From positions 55,975,121 to 56,039,120 of the forward strand of contig NC_134846.1 of NCBI RefSeq assembly GCF_965363235.1: 64,000 bases of DNA, written 5' to 3'. Positions 55,801 through 64,000 of the stretch are shown piece by piece. The notes under the pieces were generated by a model. It was not told where the DNA came from and did no database searches. It worked only from the letters and a program-made list of their open reading frames with translations. Position 1 is the stretch's first letter. Each line of letters begins with the position of its first letter. The position numbers and the translations under genes were made by a program. Source of the DNA: Mytilus galloprovincialis (taxonomy: Eukaryota > Mollusca > Bivalvia > Mytilida > Mytilidae).

Positions 55801-58800
55801 AACATATTAGACAAAGAAAAACATGATTAATATATAACAAAAAGCATCAGGTTTAAAATTCAATACGCCAAAAACGCGCCTTGTCCACACAGGACTTACA
55901 AGTGACTCCCAGATATAAAAGATCGAAAGTGAAAAAAGTACAAAGTTGTACAGCACTGGAGATAAAAAGTTGAAAAGGTTTCGCCAAATACGGCATTGTT
56001 TTTATGCCCGGGATAAGAACATTCTTATTATATAGAACAATTCATGCTATTGCAAACAGTAAATTTTATCAAATGAATATGAAAGAGATATACATAAAGA
56101 AACTGAAGTATTAACTAATTACAGAAAACTAAACCCGAATACATAACGCCCAGATATAAAAGATCGAAAGTGAAAAAGGTACAAAGTTGTACAGCACTGA
56201 AGATCAAAAGTTGAAAAGGTTTTGCCAAATACGGCATTGTTTTATGCCCGGGATAAGAACATCCTTATTATATAGAACAATTCATGCTATTTTCTCTTTG
56301 CGAGTGGCAGTTGAGTTTGTTGAATATTTGTGGATTATTTGCATGAATAACATGCAGTTTGTTTATAGATTGTCTTTCTTTCTTTAATTTTGTATTTTTA
56401 AGAATAAAAAAACTATAACAAATGTAATTCAATATTATAGATTCCTCACCAAAAAAGAAAAGTCCACCTTCACATGCTGTAAGTAGTATAATATTTGTGC
56501 TGCATTGAATAGAAATAGACCTTATGCAAGTGGATATAAATATGTACATTTTTAAGACTTTGATTGATTTTAGAACATTCAATTACAAAATAAAAGATAA
56601 ATTTCTGTCTGTTTTGTAGGATTCTTATATATTTATGCAACTAATTTTTTTGAACAGTCACAGACTTTCCATCTAGATTTTGTTCATCCTGAAATAGGTT
56701 AACAGGTGTACTGATATTTATTAGCACAAGATTGATTTTTATCCAATGCAGCTCATTTGTTTTTGGGTTGTATGGCTGTTAGTTATTAGTTGTAAGACAC
56801 TTGATTCAAGTTTTAAAGATTATAGGAAAAATTGCAAGAATCAAAACTTATATTGAACTTTTATTAAAAATTAGAGCTAATTTCCTAATGCATGTAGATT
56901 AAGACTTGCTTTGTTTAAACATAAACTTTGATCATTTTATAATGTCCAATCAAATCTAGATAAGATGTATATAGGTTTAATTTTGCCTAGTTATATTGTT
57001 TGCAGATATTAATCATAATCACAATACTTGAGCAAACATTTATACCAAAAAGCAACAAGTTTACCAAAGTCTTAATCTATATGCATTAGAAAATTAGCTC
57101 TAAAATTTGGAAATTTTACAAGCATCTTTTTGTTAGAAACTAAATTTCAGAAAATGACATAAATATTTTCTGCAAGTGCATAGATGTTTGTTACATGATT
57201 ATGTGAATTACATAGGGACAAGATGGTTTCCAATGCATTTGTTGTGATTTTAAACATATGAAAAATTCCAATCAATAAGACTGCATTTCTTTTAGGCTAA
57301 TAATAAAAACAACTTTAGAATGAAAATATATTTTTAGCTCTTTTAAAGTTCTATTTAAATTTAACATATATATTTACTTTTATAATTCTAGCCTGCTGTA
57401 AGAACAAGATCACAAGAAGGAAAGAAGCAGGGGTAATTTTTTAGTTCAAATCAATTTTAGTTTTAAATATTTTCATCTCACTGCAAATGTGACTCAAATG
57501 TAATCTTGCCTGTACATCTTGAAGCTGTGTGTTAAAACAATTTAATATTAACTTAACTCTGACAGACTTTTAATATTATTTGAACACCTCATTTCTCCGA
57601 ATGTAGCTCATAATTAATCAGCAATGTTTCAGATCTATTGACTTTCATTTCTTACATGAAGGACTTTTCTTAGATCTGTTCAGTTTTTTTTAACTACATT
57701 TCTTTTGCAAACAGATTGATCGCACTATGACCTACATTTCACACTAGGATGACATGATATCTATAATATGTTTACCACATATTTGTTGCATTGAATCGAA
57801 AGAGATCAGATTATCTGATTAATGATTATACTTAAAAGAAATAGCAGATCAATTCTGAATTTGTTATACTTATCAATTTTTTACAAAAGTATATATCTTG
57901 CACTTGGAAAAAATTGACACTGTAACACAGAATTAGCTAGTTGGAACATAATTTTTCTATTTTCTTTGTGTGTGTGAAGTTTTGGTAATAATTTTAAGAT
58001 GTGTTTTTTTTCAGATCAAAGGATGAAGATTTCTATAGTAACATTGCTGCTAGTGCTGAAGATGGACTTTCTGATGTATCAGAAGCTGATGTCAAAGAGA
58101 TGGCTCAGAGTATTAAGGTATGCACCGTATGCATGTAACAAGTCCTCAGCACAAATTTCTTATTTTAGCAATCTAATAAATAGAAAGTTTTAATGTACCA
58201 TCTTGTTTCAAGAAACTAAAATATCTTGTCCATAACATAATCTATAAGAAAATAATTTTAATTTGCCTCACATATCACATTACCAAGATTGTAAAATGTC
58301 TTTTGGAGAACTCTCACATGTATATTAGATTTACACTGGGGTGCTGTTAATATGATATAAATTAGAAAAGACATAATTAACATTGATCAATAAATGAAAA
58401 ATATTTGGAACTTTTAATTTAATAAAGGGATGAAAAAATGGATATGAAGCTTATATTTCAACATATTAAACAGTTTTTTCAGGAAAAAAAAATAGAAATT
58501 GTAAATTAAAATTAAAATGAAATAAAATTAATCCCTCTGTTTTTCATTGTATAGGATTTAGAAGATATGGATGCTGACTTATTTGGAGGAAAACTAAAGA
58601 AAAAGGGAAGTACAAAAGGAGGAAGTTCTAGTAAAACAAATACACCACGTCGGGGAGGTACTCCTAGATCTCGTAGTACTACCCCAAGAGCTGTATCTCC
58701 TCAACAGAGAGTGACTTCACCTCAGGCTAGAGTTACTTCCCCTACCTCGAAAAGTCCAGTAGGAGCAGGTGGACCTTCATCAACCTGGGATCAGCCTATC

Positions 58801-61800
58801 AGTCCTAGAGGTGGATCTAGAGAAAGACCTGGTAGTGCTGGCAGTAAAGGTGGAGTAACATGGAGTGATCAGCCAATCAGTCCCAGGGGAGTGTCTCGAG
58901 ACAGACCAGGAAGTGGGGGTAGGAAAGCTGAAGCATCTGTTCCAGTGTATAAACAGCAGGATGTAACCATTCCTAAACCTAGTACAGCTCCTGGGAAAAT
59001 GAATGGTACATGACTATATTGATTCTGTTTCCATCTTTGTGTACAGTTTATTTCGAGTCCACAAATCTGGCTCTGACTTTTAAGAGGGGACATAATTCTG
59101 AATAATAGGCATACTGGTATTTATAATCAATTCATATCTAAGTATAGATTGGTAGAACGTTTGAAACTTTATTGTAATCATCTACCACTAAATTTTCATT
59201 TGAAATTTGCCTGAAGATGATCAAAATGGTATTGTATACTTTTCAGATGTCATTTGCCCTTTGAATAGAAAAAGAAATAATTGATTTCTAAGTTAGGTCT
59301 GCTGGTTCAATTTTCTGTCTAAATGTTGCATAGAAAGAGAGAAATAATTATTTATGAAAAAAATTGTTGATAAAATATTTTATTGTACATTTATATGCAA
59401 CAAATTTAGACCTGTTTAATACCAATTTTATATTAAATATATTGTATTGATGTAAAAATAACAGATACAATTTGTAAACATAAAATGTGTTTTCTTTTAG
59501 ACATATATAATGGTAACGGATCAGAGAGTTTAAGGCCAGGTGCAACACCACCAACAGAAAGACCAGGAACTGTACCAAAGGCCAAACCAAAGTTTGATTT
59601 TGGAGGTAAGGATATAAATATGGCCATGAAGAGGATTGATTATGAATGAGAAAAAAAAGGATTTGGTTCACTGCCTCATAATTTTGACCCTCAAAATCTG
59701 AAAATTTTCACTGCGATAATGTTATGAAAACTTGATTTCATTTTAACATATGTTAAAATGTCTTATTGTTTCAGTTCAAAAATAATTTTACCAATCGTGT
59801 GTGTCATTATTGACGTAATTTTGTGACATAACATACCTGTCAACTGACCCGGATTCTGCGGGTGTGACCCAAGATTTTCACAATTCTGAGGGATCACCCG
59901 GATCACCCGGCGGGTCATTTCAATGACCCGGAAATTCCGAAAATGACCCAATTTCACCCGTATTTCTTAGCCTTGAGATTGATTTTCATAAGTAATATTC
60001 CTTTGAAATACCGGCAAATTCGTAATTCTTCCGTGAACATGCAGTTCATCTAGCTATGTAAACTGTCAAATTACGTGACCCATTAAGTGCATGGCTTCAC
60101 TTGACAGCTTTGGTGTCAAACACACTGTTGATTAACACCAATTACCTTAGCCAGTGGCGTAGCCAGGGTTGAAATGATGTGGATGCCTTTGCCGAGTGGA
60201 GCGAGGCGAATTTTTTTTTGGACTATTTTATGCAGAAAATTATATTTTTACAGACATTGTTCCTGTAAGCACATTTGCTCCAATAGAATCCGACACTGGT
60301 TAGATTTTTGTTTAATTTCAAAATACCCACCAATTCATATAATCATATTTCAAACATAATTTTAATGTTTTCTCGAAATTCTCGAAACTGAATGTAATTC
60401 ATAATTTATTTATTTGATGTAAAAGTTTCCCGCGAATCTTAATATTTGACATCTCATAAATGGCCCCATCACAGCAATCACAGCGGCACTTCTGTATTAA
60501 GGAACTGAAATGATCCCCTTTCCTAGCGGCCGACCATGCAAGGGCTGTATAGCCAGTCAAGGTCGTTAAAAACTTCCATTTGTTTTCTCTCCTAGCATTT
60601 CTCAAAAAAACGGCCCTATCACAGCGGCACTTCGGAATATAGGAACTGAAGTGACCCCATTAACGCGTCGCAGGGGAAATCATCGAAATACCTGGTGTCC
60701 GTCCATCCGGTTTTGTTTGCACTCTCATGTGTACAATTCTTGCAAGATTTTTATATCATCAGCAATGACAATTTCGAAAATAAGTCCTAAGCTTTGATCT
60801 TTTGAAATATAAATTATAACGGAAATCCCATTGCATTTTCTCTAAAGCTTTTATTTCTCCATTAAAAATAAAAGGAAAAGGAAAAACATTAATTTTTATT
60901 AGTTATTGCTCTTGTTCATTGGTTACATAAAATATGTGCAATGCAGGGGACCAGGAACATATATATTATAATCTTGCGAAGTTTCGTGTAGTACGGGATT
61001 TCAATAATTTTATACTGAAAAGCGTACGAGATTCAATTCCCGTTAGATATACTGTTCCCAGAGGGAACAAAGGAACTTTGTTCTTTTGTTGAAAATAGAA
61101 TTAATATGTGGACCTAGATAGAAACTGGAATTTACTGATAAGCCTAGGAATGATCACACTCTATTACAGATCAGTTTTTTTTTCACGTCGTCTTTCATGT
61201 CACAGGAAACGATATCAGGATATGGTGGTTTAGTTGTCAGTTATGTTGTTTGTCAGTTGTAGAAGCCATCGCTCCGCTAGGCTCAATTTCAGATGAAACA
61301 TGGATGTTATCCTCATATCCTAACCCTTGTTACATACGGATACCTCCAAGTTTAACTGTTGCGAACATATCTTTATTTATATTTTTATTCCTGTCAAAAT
61401 GATGTGGATGCTTGCTGAGCATACATGCAAGCTACGCCACTGTTAGCTTTAGGTCGTAAATAAATTGCCCTGTTGTTTTAAAAAGATATTTCAACTAAGA
61501 GTTACTTCCCCTTATTTGTCACCATTCAAAATTATTCCTTATATTTACGTTTTATGGGTGAAAAAGATTAAATCATAATAATATAAAATTCAAATACATA
61601 TTGAAAAATAACTTTTCATTATTTTTATACCTTTATACAATTTTTAAAAAAAAGTTAAAAATTATTTTTTACATTTATACTTCCTTTAACTGTATTACTA
61701 TATTTTATCATAGTCTAATTTCCTTATAAATATAGAGGTCATCTATCGTCGCTGGGCTTCTAAAATGTTGTATATTACAAATTTTTCAAGAAAAAAAATT

Positions 61801-63647
61801 CTCACAAACAGGCTTTGAAAATTTTGGCAAAATGCATGCTTCAAAATGTCGTAAGTGAACTTGAAGGTTTTTGTAAATAGCAGTGAAATAAAAACGTTGA
61901 CATTTCTGGATTATCCAAGAACTTAAATTATTTTCACAGAAATAAAGAAATGTACAATTATTTTTTTCCCAAAGCCATTATACAACGATTTTCAAGTTTT
62001 CATACAACATTTTGGAACCAAACTTTACAAACAACTGACATTGGCAATTTTGTAATATGTCTTATTTCACACATTTTGATTGGTCTTACTGTATATTATT
62101 TTGTAATACCAAAGATTTCCTCCCGCCCAGACCATTGGTGTCAAAAAGTATTTTTAGCCAAAAAAGTCATATACAACATTTTAGAAGCCCAGCGACGATA
62201 TGTAATATCTCTACATGGTATGTTTAAAGGCTTGTAGTCTCATTTTAAAATAACATTTGAAAAATAAATTTTTGATGATGACAAAAAGTAAAGGACATAA
62301 GACTGTGATACACAAGTTTATAAAAATCTTTAAAAGTGTAATGAAATAATAATAAATAAGATTTAAAATGACGTTACCAAGTGAACATGCATTGATGTTT
62401 TGGTATCTTTGATATACATTATAAGAAAATGTACCATAAATACTGAAATTCAGCTCTAAAAAGTTTGTACGCGTTATGACCTGAGATTTGATTCTTCAAT
62501 GCAGGTCATGACCTGCATTTTCATCGTCACAGGTTGACAGGTATGGACATAATAATGAAGAGGAATTTTTGTAAAACCATGATTTTTAGCACAAATTCTT
62601 CAAAATTTATGACAGTTTTAGTAATTGACAGTGGCAGCACCCTTCCCCCTCAAATATTTTTTTTTGGGTGAAATAAAATAATAATAAAAAAAAAAATGCA
62701 CACATCCGTTCTTTTGTGGAAGGAGAGTTTTTTCTCCTTGAATTAAACACATCTGAATGTACAGCACACTCTGGTGAATCTTTGAAAGAAAATTGAATTA
62801 CAGTTCATATTATATTGCAGAGTTTAATGAAGATGATCCTTTAGCTGGTTTATTGAGTGATGATGAAGATGATGATTCCTGGGCCACAAAACCTGCAGCC
62901 AAAAGATCCTCACAGAAAAAGAAGGAGGAACCAGTTGTCAAAAAACAAGAACCAGAACCTGTTAAAGTTGTTGAAGGTATTATAGTCTTTTTGATGATTA
63001 TGTATCTCATTTGTTCCTTAGTTAACACTACATTTGTGGATTGTGAAAGTTGAGTAAATAATGCTTATCTAAAATTTGACTTTGATTTAAAAAGTAATAG
63101 ATTGATACATGAATACTGTGTATAGCAAACCAACCTTAGTTGAGGTTAGGTGAAAAGTAATAAATTAAGAAGTTAAAATTGATACTATAAGCTGGTAGAG
63201 CATCAATTAAGGATAAGAATAAACTAAAAATATTGATAGATCATGGACCTCCTTTTCGAGATATTTGAGATTTAAAATATGGCGGGAAAAGGCTGACTCA
63301 GACTTTTACCTTTTATTTGCATTGGTATTATTAGGTCTCAAAACAAAAGAAAGAAAATTAAGAATCTTCTAAAATTTTGGTAAATGACCTTTCATGAGCT
63401 ATTAAGTCTTGTATGAAAAAATAAATGGGTGTTATGGGGCGAAATATTTTACATTGTATTGTATGAAAAAACAGCAAGGAGTCTGAACATTTGACACAAA
63501 TTCCAAAAACACACCTAAGTACATCCTTAACACCAAATATATTGATCATTACAGAACCAAAGAAGAATCTGTATGATAGACCTCCTACAAGGAGTGGAAG
63601 TGACAAAAAGGTTGACGAAGAGCCTGAAACAGCAGTATCTAAACAAG
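52801..63647 (+). CDS. FBF1: FBF1 (Fas-binding factor 1), ciliary transition-fibre protein, N-terminal part; continues past the window
   Basis: Nine exons read in one frame: 52801-52831, 54099-54155, 56441-56478, 57392-57432, 58015-58117, 58555-59005, 59501-59605, 62821-62976 and 63555-63647, all with AG/GT borders. The diagnostic parts are DGLDDLLGDLL, then DEDFYSNIAASAEDGLSDVS leading into KDLEDMDADLFGGK, which parallels human FBF1 (EVSGISEAD...LLQAMKDLDGMDADILG). FNEDDPLAGLLSDDEDD matches the human DPLRGLLSYDE box. The 451-nt exon 6 encodes a Ser/Pro/Arg-rich low-complexity tract with many SP/TP sites. The long C-terminal coiled coils of the family are not in the window. FBF1 sits at distal appendages/transition fibres and gates entry of proteins into cilia. 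Introns here are crowded with palindromic elements. The start exon is uncertain. Confidence 0.92.
53140..53908. mobile_element. Fold-back element in FBF1 intron, arms about 165 bp
   Basis: GATTCACCTGCAAGTTACCT … CTCATTGATTAATTTACCTG at 53148-53308 is mirrored at about 53742-53905 with few differences. AT-rich spacer about 430 bp. Confidence 0.7.
54165..54395. repeat. ATCCCGAAATCCCG repeat element
   Basis: GAGGGGGGGTAGGAGGGCTC start and ATCCCCCCTC end are inverted. Inside, AAATCCCGxxxTCCCGAA occurs six or more times. Just downstream of the FBF1 exon at 54099. ORFs on both strands are products of the repeat. Confidence 0.55.
54560..55137. mobile_element. TIR element T1, copy 2 (AAGGAGTAGGTCC ends)
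   Basis: AAGGAGTAGGTCCGGTAAGG … TTTTGGCC is mirrored by GGGGCCAAAAAGG … TACTGGACCTACCTCTTT. An inner pair, AAAGTGGCCGCATCCGTGTT / ACACGAATGCGGCCACTTT, brackets the middle (54787-54895). 578 bp, close in size to copy 1. Confidence 0.65.
55327..56292. repeat. Interspersed repeat with a duplicated 145-bp segment
   Basis: 55327-55860 (TACCGCTGTTCAAAACTCAT … ACACACACAGAAACG twice) is a moderately repetitive mussel-type sequence. The segment CCAGATATAAAAGATCGAAA … ACAATTCATGCTATT at 55907-56051 recurs at 56151-56292. Class unknown. Confidence 0.5.
56870..57104. mobile_element. Short fold-back element in FBF1 intron
   Basis: TTAGAGCTAATTTCCTAATG … GATTAAGACTT is mirrored at 57067-57104 (AAGTCTTAATC … ATTAGCTCTAA). 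About 235 bp. Confidence 0.55.
57433..58014. other. FBF1: FBF1 intron, nothing recognised
   Basis: AT-rich intron between the exons ending 57432 and starting 58015. No repeat or extra exon was identified. Confidence 0.5.
60152..61442. mobile_element. hAT-like non-autonomous element inside the outer element
   Basis: CAGTGGCGTAGC (60152-60163) is mirrored by GCTACGCCACTG (61431-61442). TTAGC flanks both sides (60147-60151, 61443-61447). Both ends also carry the same-strand motif ATGATGTGGATGC. CAGTGGCG ends recall hAT elements, some groups of which make 5-6 bp duplications; assignment inferred. It contains a short ankyrin-like reading frame on the minus strand (60605-60399). Confidence 0.65.
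61755..62202. mobile_element. Second inner MITE (CGTCGCTGGGCTTCTAAAATG arms)
   Basis: ATCGTCGCTGGGCTTCTAAA…ATGTTGTATAT is mirrored by ATACAACATTTTAGAAGCCC…AGCGACGAT near 62172-62202. About 450 bp, nested in the outer element. Confidence 0.65.
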
Positions 63648-63821
63648 GTAATCTTTTTATATTGCTTATATTATCTTATTTCAAAGTAATGCTTCCTTCT
63701 AGTCCATATTGTTGAAAAGTACTCTTTGTATCTGACTTCTTGTGAAGCAACATGGGATGCTTAAGAAATGAAAATATCTGCTAACACAAAAATTAATTTT
63801 TGTACAAAAGCTCAGATTTTT

Positions 63822-64000
63822 GTCGAGCCTGCAACTTTTGTTACATAAAGCTCGACATAGGGATAGTGATCCGGCGGCGTTAGCTAACTTCTTAAAAGCT
63901 TTATATTTTAGAAGGTGGAAGACCTGGATGCTTCATACTTTGTATATAGATGCCTCATGTTACGAAGTTTCTGTCAGTCACATGTCCTCATTTTCATGGT
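63822..64000 (+). mobile_element. Family A tandem-repeat element, copy 4 (cut by window edge)
   Basis: GTCGAGCCTGCAACTTTTGT follows TTTTT. The head matches copies 1-3, with a shorter GGC-triplet run. FBF1 intron, sense strand. The tandem units lie beyond the window. Confidence 0.75.

Larger units (their letters stand above)
59832..62545. mobile_element. Outer TIR element (CATACCTGTCAAC ends, GACATAA duplication) hosting two insertions
   Basis: CATACCTGTCAAC (59832-59844) is mirrored by GTTGACAGGTATG (62533-62545). GACATAA flanks both sides (59825-59831 and 62546-62552) as a 7-bp target duplication. CCCGG-rich subterminal repeats follow the left end. Without the inner elements it would be about 950 bp. 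It lies in an FBF1 intron; no transposase is seen. Confidence 0.7.

Noticed and set aside
55393-55840. Overlapping 119- and 79-codon minus-strand frames
   Set aside because: They lie in a common interspersed repeat, overlap each other in different frames, and are Cys/Tyr/Phe-rich without a family signature.
1-64000. Retrovirus, LTR element, Polinton or viral gene
   Set aside because: No gag, protease, reverse transcriptase core, integrase, capsid or polymerase motif was seen, and no LTR pair was recognised. The only retroelement protein is the C-terminal LINE fragment at 30388-30747.

Overview
This is a 64 kb piece of an AT-rich invertebrate nuclear genome. It is most likely a marine mussel (Mytilus-like bivalve). 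I base that on intron-rich genes of conserved animal families and on dense interspersed repeats of kinds I associate with mussels: elements starting GTCGAGCCTGCAACTTTTGT, GGCCCCGCAAC elements and AGCTCACCTG elements. The assignment is inference; the gene families are read directly from translated exons.

Five host genes can be assembled exon by exon. NOL12 (+, 3928-12929, 5' end missing) is a nucleolar 60S-biogenesis factor. RPL34 (-, 23663-28715, complete) is 60S protein eL34. VTI1A (+, 29328-38988, complete) is a Golgi/endosome Qb-SNARE. NME5 (-, 45582-49976, complete) is an axonemal NDPK/Dpy-30 protein. FBF1 (+, from 52801 to beyond the right edge; a possible tiny first exon at 50253) is a ciliary transition-fibre protein. 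Orientation alternates: NOL12 and RPL34 converge, RPL34 and VTI1A diverge from a shared promoter about 50 bp wide, VTI1A and NME5 converge, and NME5 and FBF1 (both cilium genes) diverge.

Region by region: 1-2.8 kb holds repeats (a tandem-repeat element inside CCATGG fold-back repeats, and a duplicated tRNA-derived SINE). 3.9-12.9 kb is NOL12, with three large repeat elements in its introns. 13-23.6 kb is repeat-rich intergenic DNA. 23.6-39 kb is RPL34/VTI1A, with fold-back elements and a LINE remnant in the introns. 39-45.5 kb is intergenic DNA with four or five terminal-inverted-repeat (TIR) or Helitron-like elements. 45.6-50 kb is NME5. 50-64 kb is FBF1, whose introns hold several palindromic elements and a three-level nested insertion (59.8-62.5 kb).

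The most unusual signal is in the repeats. One family carries 147-bp monomers, each containing a perfect AGGTCAAGGTCA (nuclear-receptor DR0) site, so intronic and intergenic copies lay down evenly spaced potential receptor sites at nucleosome-core length. Other points worth checking are a 14-nt coding microexon and a stop codon embedded in the poly(A) signal of RPL34, the head-to-head cilium gene pair, and three unrelated element families that share internal tandem repeats. I saw no rRNA, CRISPR array, intact transposase, reverse transcriptase core or viral gene. All coordinates were read by eye; exon edges are precise where stated, and repeat edges are approximate.
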